64,000 nucleotides of DNA, from NCBI GenBank assembly GCA_020726505.1, contig JAHLEZ010000003.1, forward strand, positions 2,108,001 to 2,172,000, written 5' to 3'. The position numbers and the translations under genes were made by a program. The notes beneath the pieces are model-generated. The model was given only the letters and a program-made list of their open reading frames with translations. It made no database searches and was not told where the DNA came from. This document shows positions 1 to 13,150 of this stretch, in pieces. Numbering within the stretch: position 1 is the stretch's first letter; each line of letters starts with the position of its first letter. This DNA is from Leptodontidium sp. MPI-SDFR-AT-0119 (taxonomy: Eukaryota; Ascomycota; Leotiomycetes; Helotiales; Leptodontidiaceae).

Positions 1-1867
1 TAGGAGTAGCAAGACCGTCTAGAAATGCAAAAAGTGCCAAACCACATCATGAACACGTGACCAGCTATTTTCACCCTTCTTCTCCTCTCCCCCTCTCCTT
101 GTCTGGAGCTGTCTGGTAGTTTTCTGTTGCACATCGCACGCAGCGTTCCATCGACATTTCCCACCCGATTTGTGTCTACTTCCGATGCTCGAATCCAAAC
201 GGAGAATTTATTCATCATCAAGTCTCGGAGGAGATGCTTCGCTTGGAACAACGATTGGTCGCTTCGCGAAGAAGCAATTCGAGAGGTGAAACCGAGACGT
301 ATCAAGGGATGACAGACGAAAATTTAGAAAATTGAAGGCATTTGAGCTCTGCCATTGGAAGAACAGGAACGTTTGTTTGTTCAGACTCGTCTTACGTATG
401 GAACTACAGCTTTTGGACTTTGTTCGCGGAACGGAACGGATACTACAAAGAACCGTTGAAGATAACTCTCACGATGGAGTACTTCAGGGGTGACAAACAG
501 TAAACTTTGTAATGGGACTGTTTGCCGTGCTGAATAGACTTTGGTGGGGAAAGGAATGACAGACGGTCTCACATCGGCGTCCTCGGGCTTCAGGACCTTC
601 AACTAAAGATTCAGAACCTTTGGCGCGGACGACTCATACTCCGGCGGAGTGCATCTCTGTCTTGTGCTTTAACAACTTCAACTTTCGGGTGCAATTTTGA
701 GGACTTCAAATCCAAATGAAATCCACGTGTTATTTTCGAGCTAACAAACCTTTCATAGAATTTGAGTTGGACTCCCCAGATTGTTTTGTACTGCTCAGGC
801 TCCCCTCTGTCGAATTCCGCCTTGTTGGAGTCCGAAACTTTAAATCGTCGCTTGATTCGGACTGTAAATTTACTTCCCGAAATTTTGGCGATTGATCGTA
901 TAGCAGGTTCAAACTTAATGAAATCAAATGTTCTTTACCTTCCGGAAATTCTAAAGAGATTGGCGGCGTCGACAATTGGTAAGTAAGAAAGTCTCCAACA
1001 GCTCCAATGCCAGGGAGACGAGGAAGGTCGACAAGGCTTACGTAGCAAACTTTCCAGAATTAAATTGTTGCCCTGAACCGCGCTCCTTTTTGATTGCCCA
1101 AGACGAGGCACAGCTTCCTCCAGGACGAAGCACAGTTTCCATGCAATCGATCTACCGAGTATTGACCGCGTCACCCAGCAGTAGGTCCCTACCCAGCAGC
1201 ATCAAAATCCACAGAAATCTCCCGTCCCCAGATTTCCAATGTCGGAGTCCTTGGCAAGACTCCCTGGGTCCGTATCCTCAGCCTTATCTCTCGGTAAGGA
1301 GCATTAACCAGACACGGTAACTTCTACTGTTTCAGGGACACGGGCAGGCGGAAACGACTGGGTGGAAAGCATTTAACTTCCTCAGATATGCACTCGCCCC
1401 TGCGTCTCGAGGGACAGGGGAAATTTAAAGTTATCAAATCTGACATTGGAAGAGCAGGGGAGAGAAATTCTGCTTACAGTACATACCCAGCTTGGCGGCC
1501 GTGATTGGAGACACTGTGGATTTTCTCTTCGTTCATCCGGAGTGGTGATTGGTAAGTGAGACTAAGACAAGACGCCGAGTTTGTGCGTGCGGCGGGGGAT
1601 ACGAGGTCACACCACAACGCATCGTCGTGATGATGAGGAATGCAGGTCGGCTTCTGATGCCCGAAGGATTACTTATTGTCAGAGAATGCCATGCCGTGGC
1701 TCGTGCCGAGTTCCCTCGTGCCTGCCATTTGGATAAAGGGAGGAATGCGCCCGTCTTTTCTGACCGAGAGAGTCTGACTTCAAATACTGGACAATCATCG
1801 CAAACTTCTAGCGTCAGGACGACGCAAATGTATTCGACATTCGGCGGGGGGTTATTCAACGCGCAGT
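1..1867. other. No supported gene
   Basis: Only short overlapping open frames on both strands, none with a recognisable domain or a coherent exon chain. Two perfect splice-donor-like ATTGGTAAGT strings lie near 974 and 1549 but I could not build exons around them. A 13-mer, TGTTGCACATCGC, at 125-137 recurs near 9.64 and 9.91 kb (see the inverted-repeat element). The stretch could be decayed repeat or the 5' part of a transcript. Confidence 0.5.
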
Positions 1868-2251
1868 ATGTTTAAAGAGGTAGTTTCGTTGGCGATAATC
1901 CTGGGTTTTATCTGGAATATCCTTTATGTCGACCATCCTGACACTCGATCATACACTGTCGCATTCGCAGGCAGTTTAGTTGCGCTGTCGCCGTTCGTCT
2001 TGGGTTGGATTTTCTGGGGCGAATTGAAGAAAGGAGCAACACCCCGCGAGATGCTGAGATGGAGTTACTGGAGGCAATCAAGGATCCGCGGACCGATCCA
2101 TGATGCGCATAATGAGGGCGAAATCAGACTTGGGCTCATGAGCAGGGTCCGAAGCGGGAGTGTGAGTGATGTCGGGGTTGGCACTGAGTCGCGAGCATGT
2201 GCTGATGTCGAGAAGGGTCTCGGATCACCGGCTGCGAATGGGGAGTCTTGA
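1868..2251 (+). CDS. Possible small two-helix membrane protein, unrecognised
   Basis: A 127-codon frame with an ATG start. The first 60 residues hold two hydrophobic segments (about residues 5-22 and 32-50) with a short polar loop, followed by a basic region and a low-complexity tail. I do not recognise a family. It ends about 110 bases before the stop of the convergent Zn2Cys6/membrane gene. It may be one exon of a larger gene, or chance; the hydrophobic pattern is the only support. Confidence 0.3.
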   Translation: MFKEVVSLAIILGFIWNILYVDHPDTRSYTVAFAGSLVALSPFVLGWIFWGELKKGATPREMLRWSYWRQSRIRGPIHDAHNEGEIRLGLMSRVRSGSVSDVGVGTESRACADVEKGLGSPAANGES

Positions 2252-2364
2252 CGAGGAAACTTTCTTGGAAACCTACCTCGCTCTGCTTCCGAAATTTCGA
2301 GGGTATGGGTTTATAGATTGGTATGTTGCTCTCCATCTGGATGAGACAGTTATTAAACTGACGT

Positions 2365-5285
2365 CTAAATAGACCACATCTGCCAAGTCATGACCGCCAA
2401 GGTCACTACACTTGTCACGTAAGAGGCGACTCCGAATGCCCCCTGGACATCTTTCTTCAATATACTCCAACAAACCGCAAATACGATACCGAGAATCAAG
2501 GAAATGGCAAACAAAACCGTCACAGCGAGAGAGGTATTCAACTTCTCGACGAAGTGGAGACCCCATCCGGTATTCCCCACGATAACATCAGCGCGGAACG
2601 AGAGGGCCTTGTCTATTCGCTTGGGAATGTGACGGAGGTAGAGAGAAGAGTTCGGTGGCTGCGCTGAGCAGGAGGTGAAGAGGTGCATCATGTGTTCTGC
2701 TCCGATGGGCGGACACTTCTTCAGCGGAGGTGGAGGGAGGAAATCATACTCGTCAACACTCGGTGGAAGCTTGTCGGGGACAATGTGGTCGACGAGGTCC
2801 TCAGGACAGAGCTCGAACTGCATTAAAATCAGACGAGGTCATAGCAGATTCGCGACTAATGAACACCCACTTCTACAAACTCAATCTTCTTCAGTTTGAA
2901 TAGCAGATTTTCTTTCCAGCTTCGTTGAGTATGGTATGCGTTCCTCAAAGCTTTGAAGAAAGTAGTGTCTGTAAAGTCATTCCGCTGCTCATCTTTGCAC
3001 ACATGCAAAGGTTCCAGCTTAGTCGCATATGGCCTCTTCTTAAAACACATGTGTAGCCATCTACACTTCCGGTCGGGTAGACATCGCAGTGCAATGGAAC
3101 TAGCCGAGCCAGAAATGGAGAATGTTGGAAGGGTCGTGGATCTTAGACGAGACATGCGCCTGCGGGCTCCAACAAAGACATTGCTCACTTTCATTCTCAG
3201 CTTGGAAATTTTTCCATCCTCTTGATTTGATACGCGAGCATGGGAAATATAGCCAGCTGCCATCATTTCATTCGCGAAGTCAACGACTGCACCTCTTTCA
3301 AGCTCTTTGAAGTCGTCGAATGCTTGATGTCCACATCTCTACTTCGGTGTCAGCACTCGTTGTACCGTGGCAAAAGGTGTGGGATATGGCTTACGCATGT
3401 CCACTTCAGACGCAATTCACCATCTTGGAGCTTGTGGGCCGATGAGAGAGTCGGCAACACTTCAACTTCGGAACCAGTGACCAGTACTTGAAGCCACAAT
3501 ATGCCTCGTTCTTGTGAGCCAGTTAACTGAGAAGATGGAATGCTACGCAGTTGCATCGGCCTGATTGACACTGTCGCCTTGTCCGTACTGATCGGCGAAG
3601 TCGAATACTTCCGCCTTCCCGCCAAATCTTTTTGACGGACTTTTTTATCCCTCCTTGCCTCGAGCTGCTTATTCATACGTGTTTTGATCCACCTATACTT
3701 GTCATTCGGTAAATTGCCCTGCTTCATACGTCTGGTGATGTATCTCTTACAACGATCGTAGAAAGGAAGTCCCAGTGGCCACAGCACCCCACAGATCACT
3801 GTAAAAACATACACAGCCCATACCAGGATATAAAATTGAACCCTGATGTACAAAGGACGAGAATAAATGCCTGCGTTAATAGCTCTGAGCAATGAGTATC
3901 CACCAAGCGCAATGAGGATCAGCTTATTTGCTAATATGCATGTACTCAGAAGGGTACCAAGAGCTTTCGTCCTTGGAGTAGCTGTTTCATTGTACGTGGC
4001 TCTCGCTTCTGTTTGAAGATTTCGGCTGCGTTGCTTCTGGCAGTCAGTACGTGCTTGCAGAGAGAGTGAAATATAAAACTTACATCATACGCATTTCCCG
4101 ACACATTTCCTTCATCACTATTCATGTTCCGCTGTGTTTGGTCCAATGTCATACTCGGGCTTGTTAAATTATCCCTCGATTCCGTAATATGAATTGAGAG
4201 AGTGTTGCGAATTCGGCTACTGGTGTCATGAAAGCCAGCCTCCAAAGTTCTTGGACGACCGTCTTCTATCATGCCTGGGCGTTTAGTTTCGACTTTATCA
4301 TCAGCCAGCTTTTCTTGAGCCCGTGGAGCCAGCTTGACATCGCCATCGACCAAGTATAAGTCGATTTCTTGCTGGGAAATCAGCCCCGAGAGTGGCTTCA
4401 TGCGCAAAATCCCACGTTGAGATCTATACACGACCTGAAATATCCTATGTTTACCGCTTCTATCCCCACTTATAAATAATCCTAGCTTAGACGCAAGGAT
4501 TTGTTTTGAAATTGCTGATAAACTTTCTGACATGCGAGCACCTCGTTCTGTTCCCGTAGACACTTCAGTACTATGTCTGATGCTCTTCGAAATGGAACCC
4601 GATTTTTTATACCACTGTCCCGGATGAAGCTGTAAACGAGTAAAAGCTGCGACGTAGAAGTCTGCTATCGAGTAAATTCCCCGCGGCAATACATATGCGA
4701 GCTCTGCACCACAGAAGCAAGGTTTAGAAGCCGGGCATTTGAAAGAAAAGATTCGGGCAACCTCCAAGGTAATGACCGTCGATGGTCGATATATGGTCAA
4801 CTGCCCTCTAACCACAATCTTACGAAACACGGCCGCAGGTCTTCTTTTGAACGTTGCATTGGCAAGAGATCGCGAGTTCTGCCATCGCACAGGGAAGGCG
4901 CTTCTCCGCGCTACACTGTTACGACCCGACAGCTTCGCAATCTCAGCTGCTGTCGAGAACGACGGGATGTATTCTCCTGAGAACCATGGATCGTGGCTAT
5001 CTACATCGTGGATTGAGATCGGCGCATTGGTGATTCGCTTGTACGCTGGATACCCGCCACATTGTCGTCCTGATCGAACGCACTTCTGGCATTCAGGCCT
5101 CGTCTCATCGCATTTGACACGGCGACTCCTGTCGAAATTCGTTAATCTCCTTAATCCAGACCATACTTGTATAGGTAGAAGGAGGAGCCTTACTTGCAAT
5201 TATCACAACTGGTCTTGACTTTCGGCCGACTAGCTCTGCGAACTTTTGTCGCTAGTGGATTATCTATCACGGATTTAATTGAGCT
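2365..5285 (-). CDS. Zn2Cys6 zinc-cluster domain fused to a four-helix fungal membrane protein (WxCxCG...DDF family)
   Basis: Five exons join in phase: 5285-5194, 5128-4084, 4036-3395, 3338-2871 and 2817-2365 (introns 65, 47, 56 and 53 nt). The first join completes a canonical binuclear cluster, C-x2-C-x6-C...C-x2-C-x6-C, with the basic run SRRVKC. Exon 2 (about 348 codons) carries the rest of the cluster and no fungal-TF middle domain I recognise. Exon 3 has two hydrophobic helices. The exon 3/4 join creates W-T-C-R-C-G-H followed by DDFKELERGAV, a motif of a common uncharacterised filamentous-fungal family. Exon 5 has GWGLHFVE, two more helices and DVQGAFGV between them, also typical of that family. 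No ATG lies between the in-frame TAG at 5286-5288 and the zinc cluster, so the start is unresolved (missing 5' exon, non-AUG start or lost start). The last donor (GTGGGT) is the least certain join. Confidence 0.7.
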
Positions 5286-5767
5286 CTAAGCTTGGCGAGG
5301 ATTATGGGTAGAAAAGTAGAGATTTGAGAGATTTAAGGGATTTTCGAAAAGAGAAATGGAAGTTGAGGTTTACGGCTTTGCTCAGCCCCATTTGTGTTTC
5401 CCGAGATGTCATGTGAACCTCACGTAGCTCTGCCTTGCCGAACACAAGTCAGCCTCATGGAGCTCTGGCAGCTTGGTTGCACACTAATCACTAACATGAT
5501 GGGTTTCTTCTTTGCGGCGAAACAAAAGCGGAGGGTAACATAGTTTCTGTTGCCCTGAAGGCGCGTACTTATCTGCAGGATGAGTAATTTCAAGCTAGTC
5601 TAGTGGTCACAGCTACGTCTTGCTGACGAATGTATTCTGACATGATAACATCGCAATTCGACAACTTATAGGTAGATCTAAGAAACTACTACTGAAACAA
5701 ATATCACGAGTCAATTGATGTAACAACGCTCGTCTCAATCGATCTTCTGCACCTTCGGCGTCGTCAA
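5286..5767. other. Intergenic between two minus-strand genes
   Basis: No coding frame or recognised element. It should contain the promoter of the zinc-cluster/membrane gene and perhaps its missing first exon; the only nearby minus-strand ATG (about 5391) opens a short frame that does not splice in phase with the zinc-cluster exon by any GT-AG pair I could find. Confidence 0.5.
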
Positions 5768-7322
5768 TCAGAAGGTCTCCAGAACTCTCTGTACTGCAAC
5801 ACCTAATCTACTCTTACAAGCATCAACAATCGAACCCCATACAATGCCCGGAATACTCTTATCATGATCCGACGAGTGTCCATTCCCCAGCCTTCGCATA
5901 TTGAAGTAAAAGAATTGAATCGGCAGCCCACTACCAACAACCTTGACAGGAATCAAATTCGAGAACCACTGACCCCGCACGATATGCGGTCGAGCAAATG
6001 CCTCGTCATCTGTCATATCCGTGTTCAGAAGAAGTCTTTTAGGGATATCAGGTTCGAGAACAGCAGTCCGTCCTAAACCGATGAGATCGCATGCCCCGCT
6101 GAGAATAGCATCCGCCATGCCTGTGCGCGACCGGAAGCCGCCACTGAGTTGGATAGGGCATTTCGATCCCTCGATCTGAAAGACGCGCTCAGCAAACTCC
6201 GTGTAATAGGCTTCTCTGATTCGTGTCGATTCTCTGATCTTAGGCGCCTTTCTCAAAGATTGAGAGCCGAAGGAGTTATGTAGGCCTGAAGACCGCTGCT
6301 CTGCATTCCCGCCAGAGATCTCGACGAAATCGACCATGCCGCAGGTGATCAGCCAGCGCACTTGTTCCAGTGCTTCGTCTTGCGTGAGGCCACCATCTTC
6401 CATGTAATCACCCGAGTTGAGCTTGACGCTCAAGCAGAATGGTGCAGGGTTCTCCTCGCGAATTTCAGTGACGAGACGTTTGAGGAGCTTCATTCTCCTT
6501 TCGGGACTACCACCATAGTCATCCGTACGGCGATTCGTATGTGGACTCAGGAATTGGCTGAGGAAAAAGCCATGAGCCCCATGCAATTGTATGCCTTTGA
6601 ATTCAGCTGCTTTAGCTAGGTGAGCACCGCGCTTCCAGTCCTTTACCGCTTGGTCGATTTCCGGGATCGTCATGGCTTTTGGCGTCCCAAGGAGAGACTG
6701 AATAGCTAGTTTCTCGAGCCATTTGTCACTTAGCTTGACTGGGACTGAGGACGGGCAGATTGCTGGCATGTCCGCGGGACGGTTTCCCGCACCAGTTGGA
6801 GACATGCGACGGGTGTGCGAGCTGGACGATGCAGGGTGTGTGGCCGCTTTGCGCGACTTTTGCCCACTGTTTCCATTTCTCGAAGTGTGGGGAAGAGAGA
6901 GAATCGCGATGGCAGACGACATCGCCTGCTATAGAGAGAACTGCGGTTTGTTGTGAGTGTCTGTGACAACATCAAGAGAAACCATAGGATCCGAAGAGAG
7001 AAAATTTTGCAACTCTCGACTGCTTCTCAAATGATCAAAGCTCAGCATACATCGAATATCTATCTGAACCTGGCCAGTGATGATAAGACCATAACTAGAA
7101 TTTGCCCACTGCCCGTAAAGATTTCTGAATTTCTCCAGTGGGGGGTCAAAGAAGGGAGCTTCGGCCAAAGTCTCCTGCATTGGACACTTGACAAGACTGT
7201 ACAATGTGAGATTTTGTATCTATTGTACCATAGATGGCATACCGATTCTGAAGCACAAGGCCACATGGGAGGGTCAACGGCTGTGACAAAACCTCTGTTG
7301 GAGACAAATTTTCAGATGCCAT
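5768..7322 (-). pseudogene. Old-yellow-enzyme family NADH:flavin oxidoreductase, disrupted by a frameshift
   Basis: Exons 7322-7243, 7196-7051 and 6940-5768 (introns 46 and 110 nt) encode an FMN-dependent ene-reductase of the NADH:flavin oxidoreductase family (PF00724 type). Visible marks: NRLVKCPM near the N-terminus, GLIITGQVQID, HGAHGFFLSQFLSP, NRRTDDYGGS and a C-terminal GGFRSRTGM...GLGR barrel end. In exon 3 the frame is good up to the conserved QLAHP (HPGR region), then must shift at about 6809-6812, where two bases are missing relative to an HPGR codon run. The unshifted frame reaches a stop about 24 codons later. Downstream (SPTGAGNRP onward) is uninterrupted to the TGA. One lesion only, so decay is recent or this is a sequence error. 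It lies head-to-head with the ceramidase-like gene. Confidence 0.75.
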
Positions 7323-8084
7323 AGCGAGAACTTCGATACAAGATAAAGAGACGATGAAGAAGCAAAAAGCAACAGCTTAACTGAATCTTGGGGAAGCTTA
7401 TATACTGTCATATCTCCTTGAGATAGAGTTCCGCAGGATTAAATTTGCAAATCTGACAACGATCATGAAGATCCAGACTCGCTCGATGAGGACCAAGGAG
7501 GCACGAGAGACAATAAATTGCCGCTGGGACTTATCGGCTGATACCCTGACTGCGGGGATAACGTGGATATAAAGCACAACATATTCCCTGTGTTGCTTGC
7601 GGGGAACGCTCCGTTGAGATGTGGCGATGATGCTTTGATGCCTGGTGGTTGAAGCGTCGACGCCGTTATGTCTGAATATCGAGGCGGGCGGATCATCGGA
7701 AAACTCTCCGCGGTCATGTGACCTACATGGACTCTTGAAGGATGTTTCTTGATGTACCTCGCTGAGATGCTCGTTTTCTTTCATCGTTCTCGTGCACCTT
7801 GTGCATAATCCAGAGCATGGTCTATTATCTTGTACTCTAGCTTAGGGTCATACTACATATTCGGAGCGAATGCTCAGCATGTTAACCTCCTGCGTCTGCC
7901 TAGACGTTTTGTACGCGGTGAGTGAATCGAGGTCTAGATCCAGCCACTTGTGCTGCCTGGAAGAAGCGCGTCAAATTCGACCAAACCATATCCACCAAGG
8001 AATCAGAGAGTAGACTCTGTTTGCTATTCTTCGGCGTTGAAACTTCTCAATTCTCGTGAACCAAAGGAGCGAACAATCCTCGGA
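7323..8084. other. Divergent promoter region
   Basis: Separates the minus-strand flavin oxidoreductase from the plus-strand ceramidase-like gene. Short frames here have no family resemblance. Nothing else recognised. Confidence 0.5.
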
Positions 8085-9463
8085 ATGGCGCCTCCTCCAG
8101 ACGACGCACCCATCCCAACATATCGCATCGATTTATCACTACCTCCTGCAGAAAGATATGTAAAGCTCGCGAAAGATTTCGCGTCGGAGATGCAGGCAAT
8201 GACTTCATTGCTAGACGAAGTGCTGCACCTGGTCATCCCATGGCTATGGCTACGGAAACTCGTTGAATGGCTCGCATCAATCTTCCTCTGTCGTGTCCAC
8301 TCTGTTGAAGAGACCGAGGAGCTGAAAGGTATTGCCAAGGCGAGCGGGGTAGATTTGTACTTCCTCATTGCATTGAATGTGCTTCTGGATTCTCTGCTTG
8401 GGTGTACAAGTGGTGGGGTAATGGTACGTTTATTCTGCTCTGGAATTCCTTTGATATCTACGGTCTAGAACCTTTCCATGCGCTTAATCCTTGATATTGA
8501 GATAAGTGAGATACCTGCATACTGACATTGTGATCAGACTTCGTTGGGTAAGAAGGGTGAGGATAGAAAGAGGATGATGCATTTCCGAACACTGGATTGG
8601 GGAATGGACCCTCTGCGAAGTGTCCTTGTCATCTTAGAGTTTGTGAGATCAGAGAGTCCCAATCCAAAAATGGTTATTGGGAGGTCAATAAGCTACGCTG
8701 GTTTCGTCGGGATGTTGACGGGTGTCAGGTACTACAGCCCTATTCAACTTACGGCATGCATGCTAATCTCTCTCCAAGGAAGAGCTTGTCCGTTTCGTTA
8801 AACTTTAGACCAACTCACTCTTGCTCGACATTGGCTCTTCGGAAGCATCAACTTCTCGTTCTTCTAGGCTTCCGACCCTCGGTATGCTCCATCATTCGTT
8901 CGATGATAGCCCCTAGTGGAATCGAGCAACCGGCAAGCGATTTGTCTCTCGAGGACCAGTTACTCGCCATTCCCAGACATCGCTGCCCGCCGTGCTATCT
9001 CGTACTCAGTGACGGCATCAGCACTGCAGTCATAGAACGGGACCTCGATAGCACCGGCGTTCAAATCGACAAAGAGTTCATTATTGTAACCAACAACGAT
9101 GCCAAACACGACAGCCTTCCTAATGTCACAGGCAAGAAAGACAAAAGTGCTCTTGTTCTGGACATGGAGCAGTGGATCCAAGAGAGTTCTGAGAGAAAAG
9201 CTTGCGTTTGGAAAAAATGGTGTGGTGTAAAAACGCGGCTGAGGCAGAAACTTATCAAGGAAGGAGTGAAGGCTGAGGATTTGACGCACGATGGATGGGC
9301 GAGCGTGAAGTACAAGACGCTGCAGGACTGGCTACGAGCATATCCTGTTCAGAATGAGTGCACTCATTTCATGTGTATCATGGATGCTCAAGAAGGGGAG
9401 ATTGTATTTCTGGAGAGAGGTGTTGTAACTGATGACGATGTGGAGCATGAATCTTTGGAGTAG
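8085..9463 (+). CDS. Acid ceramidase / N-acylethanolamine amidase-like Ntn hydrolase
   Basis: Exons 8085-8423, 8538-8728 and 8779-9463 (introns 114 and 50 nt) give 404 residues. The N-terminal segment (PTYRIDLSLPPAERY) matches the NAAA-beta-type N-terminus of fungal acid-ceramidase-like proteins. The LLGCTSGG block puts the presumed autocatalytic nucleophile at Cys107. It is followed by HFRTLDWGMDPLR, SYAGFVGMLTGVR and LNFRPTH, the conserved Ntn core seen in human ASAH1/NAAA. The reaction expected is amide hydrolysis of N-acyl lipids. No clear signal peptide is visible; an upstream in-frame non-ATG extension exists, but the ATG at 8085 fits the family start better. Gene symbol left blank because the substrate cannot be told. 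Confidence 0.8.
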
Positions 9464-9628
9464 TAAAGGCGAATCCTTGTCATATACTAGAATCAGGATA
9501 GCTAAAGCAAGGCACGTCAGGTCAGACCAGAATTCTGGCAGCAGACCCCAGGATTTTCCAATCTAATAAGCCTAATACATGCCGTGCAGTTAAGGGCTAT
9601 TAACTTGTTGTTTAGCTGTTCTCTTTAC

Positions 9629-10710
9629 GAAGTTTTGTTGCACATCGCGATTGTTTTACGTCATTTTTCTTCATTTTTCTCGTCATGTTTATATCGAAAA
9701 AGTGAGTCATGTCGCGCCTGCTCTTTTGAACCCCTCCCCAAATTATGATCACCTCGGTTCCTTTAAATACATGTACGAGTACCAGTATACGAAAGTAAGA
9801 CCTCTCTTTCGCCAGCCATATCTGTCACAAAAGGCAACCTCATTAAGAACTTGCGTCTCACATGACTCGCACGTGACATGTGACACCTCGGTAATCTCGG
9901 GGTCCAGCTTTTGTTGCACATCGCAGAATCCTTCGAACATCGCACTCTCGGGAACGGGATTAAATTGCAGGCGATTTCGGGGACCGAGAAAGCACATTGT
10001 CGCTCGGATAAGGCGTCCCGGTCTCGGAGAAAAAGAATCATGCACTCGCCAATTGCCATCTCACAATAGGTTGCAGCGAACATCGTGTTGTGTCACCAAT
10101 CAATGAATGGCTCTGAACGGAGGAGAACGACGAATACACCGCCCCTGGGGTTTTTCTAAAATGCTGCGTCTCCAAGAACAAATTTAGATTCAGGCTCTAA
10201 CATCGAAATCTCATTCGCAGATTCATATATCTGGTCAAAACAGCTTCCTGTTTCGTAAATGCTTCTTTATTAAAATACAACGCACTCAATTCTCAGATTC
10301 CATTACCTCACCTAATGTACAGGAACCGCCCACTTTCAATAACGTATCCCCATCAAACCCATCACACGATCGTAGATTCGTAGGACATCACAAAACCAAG
10401 GGTGCATCTCCTCCCCCTATCCACTCGCTTCCCTCGCACCCGTGCCCAATCAAAACAGTTCAACATCCGAGCCGACAAACCACAACACAGCTTCACACAA
10501 CCACGCAGTATTAATCAGCGCCGCGGCCGCCTCTTCTCTAACAGACGTGCTTTTCGAGCATATTCTGGCGTTCCGCATCACGCCTGAAGAGGCAACGTGT
10601 GCGAGGAAGTCGAGCAGGGTGGAGTAGGTCGCCGACGGCCTTCGCGTTTTTAAACCATTAGAATTGGACGGCTCGGAAAGCGAGATTTTGTAGATGTGCA
10701 ACAAAACTTC
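9629..10710. mobile_element. 1.08 kb segment bounded by a perfect 18-bp inverted repeat (possible non-autonomous element)
   Basis: GAAGTTTTGTTGCACATC at 9629-9646 is repeated in inverted orientation at 10693-10710. A third related copy (CTTTTGTTGCACATCGC) lies inside at 9908-9924, and the 13-mer core occurs again at 125-137. No transposase frame is present, and no clear target-site duplication is visible at the outer edges. This could be a degraded MITE-like element or a repeated regulatory or structural motif. Confidence 0.4.
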
Positions 10711-12041
10711 TGGTTGTTTTGGGGGGTTCGTATCGACCGAAGTCAAAGGCGAGTACGGAAGGGAGAGGTGATGGTTGAGAGAGAGAGAGAGAGAGGATCA
10801 TGTGATGGGATGGGATATCAACATGAAAAGTGTTGTCGGGTACTAGACTGTAAGTTTTCTGGGGTATTCAGTGAAGATCTCCCGTTTTTGGTATGTTTGA
10901 ATCTGGGGGCTGAACGATGAGGAGGCCGATTTGCTCCCTGATTGGAAGTCGTTGCTTATGTCACGTGGATGTATAGCTGATGTTATGCAGGTTCGTGGCA
11001 GAGTGCTTCCTCTTCTTTCCCTCCTTCCTCTTTACGGTTGATCGTCTCGCTTGGTGCTTGGACTCCGAGACTTCTTCCCTTTCTCATGATATAGCCTTCG
11101 GTCCTGTCCTTGATCGTTTGTTGAGCCAGCGCGGTAAGTTGGTACTCTGGTACTTGACAGGCTGGGTTCTCCTTGATTGGATACGGCAGCATGATCGGGT
11201 CATGGAACACAATTTCTTGACCTACTCTACTGTGCTTGTCTCAACAATCAATACAGAGCATGCTCTCTCTCAAGCAAGAATCCTCTCGTCACTTGTCTCC
11301 AATATTGGAACTCAAATGCCTGCTTTTCCGTTCTCCCTCTTTGCTTATACAAATTCGAGCAACAGTTTGCTTGGATGTTTCTACTTTCTCCTCACATTTC
11401 TCAGAAACACTGATGAGAAGCACAGTACAAAGTCTCGAGCCAGTTCATATATGCCGTACCAGGTAAAGGTAGGGCTCTATACCATGAGAAGTATCACAGT
11501 ATCCTCGCTATAGCACCGATGCCTACGATATCTCATCAAAACTCCATATATGATATGCGAGAGATTACGAACTGAATGCCTGAGATTATTCTTTCTGTTG
11601 TGAATGAAGCTGTCTGTTCATCCTAGTCGAGTCTAGCTTTGGGAGACGTCAATAAGACTGGGTTTGAAAACCGAGCAATGTCAGTACGTGACATATGTGT
11701 CGCCCTCACACTCGAAAATCTAGGTCCAATCTTGACTTTTGCGTAGCAAGTGTCGATCCTGAGTAGCCCGTACTTAAATTCATTTCCATCATGCATATTC
11801 CAGTTACATGTATTTCTTCGTACTCATGCCGAAAATGAATATGCTACACAACTCGATGATCCCGGCGACGTTATCTTGAACAGAGTGACAAGTTCCCGTC
11901 TCGTATTGAGTTGGTGGGCAAGTATAAAGTCACTCTAGGCTACCTCTTCACATTCACTGCGGTCAACAGACAACCATATTCTACTTCAAGGCACGAAATC
12001 AACCTACCCATCAACCCAAACACAATTTCCATCTTGCAAAC
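10711..12041. other. No supported gene
   Basis: A plus-strand open frame at 10980-11513 is leucine/serine-rich and starts at a non-ATG codon or internal ATG without homology I recognise. A (GA)n run lies near 10780-10794. The last 150 bases, CA-rich, look like the 5' leader of the following small secreted-protein candidate. Confidence 0.45.
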
Positions 12042-12329
12042 ATGCAGTTCAAAAATCTCGCTATGGCCGTGGTGGCTCTCTCTCCTCTCTCTCTCGCTAG
12101 TCCTCTCTATGTTGAAGTAGACATCGCCTCCAACCCCAAAGCGTTGTCCCAGGAGTCTACTCCACGGCGCCCAACCCCCGGAAGTAAATCTCGACCAGGT
12201 CATATCGAGCTTCATCTGTTTTCTGAAGCCAGGAACTCCATGGGACTAGGAGGAGTGAGGGGGTCTCAGGACACGCTGTTGATAACCCGATCAACATTGA
12301 GTCAGTTATGGCGACTTAACATTTCTTGA
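12042..12329 (+). CDS. Small secreted protein candidate
   Basis: A 95-codon frame beginning with a clear signal peptide: basic n-region (MQFKN), a hydrophobic stretch of about 12 residues, and a likely cleavage site around Ala-Ser-Pro near residue 20. A CA-rich leader precedes it, as is common for fungal secretory genes. The mature part is short, basic and has no cysteines, unlike a typical effector. Downstream frames are confused, so the gene may have an intron or be truncated. Family unknown. Confidence 0.4.
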   Translation: MQFKNLAMAVVALSPLSLASPLYVEVDIASNPKALSQESTPRRPTPGSKSRPGHIELHLFSEARNSMGLGGVRGSQDTLLITRSTLSQLWRLNIS

Positions 12330-13150
12330 TCCAATGTCGGCTTCCTGTCGCCCTTATCTCCCAGACTCAGGAGTAGTGGTCGGAAGCCGTTTTCTAGGCC
12401 CTTGGCGCAATGCGAAAATAACTCTGCAGGCTGCATATTGCTGCGGATTCTATTCCAACCGTGTCACATTCTTGTCTCCAACCAACTGGAAGTACGTTCA
12501 GCATTGGCATTGAAGTTGGGCTGTGAAAAGCAGTCTTTTCTCGTAATAACAAACCCTCACCCGCTTCCTTTCCTAGTCTAAATCTGGCTTTGGAGAGCTG
12601 GTAAGTGGGAGTGCCCAGTCCACATTTCTATAGGGCATAGTAGGGAAGTCGATGGGTCTGTATGAGACTCTCCCAGAAATATTGTGTACCTCTAGACTGC
12701 AGATCGCAATATATTGCTAGAAACACCGAAACACCAGACCGATGATCTCAGCGACCACGACTTACACAGAACAGTGCTGTCAACATCCCAGTGTTTTTCA
12801 TTTGTCGGTCGATTGTAATCCGCTACCGGTCTGTTTCTCTCTTGGGTGTGAATGACCACGGCCGTAAAAATGTGATCGTGATCGTGCCAGGAACTTATAA
12901 AGTTGTGAAGCCTGGAGCCTTGCCCGAAAGAGATGGTATTTCTGCTGTGAATTGTCTCACTTTTGATTCGATGGTGGTTATGAACAGCCGCAAACCTTGA
13001 ACAGTGCCTAAGTAGTACTTTGGATTTTATAATGTTAAGATTCCTGACCACAACGAGTAATTGCCCACGAAATTGACCCAAATGTCAGCTCTGATTAAGT
13101 TTCTTTTAAACTTTCGGCAATGGACCCCATATATCATTTCAGCGCTTAAG
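12330..13150. other. Intergenic, no supported gene
   Basis: Holds short frames only. It lies between the 3' ends of the secreted-protein candidate and the minus-strand methyltransferase, so it should contain two terminators. No element recognised. Confidence 0.45.
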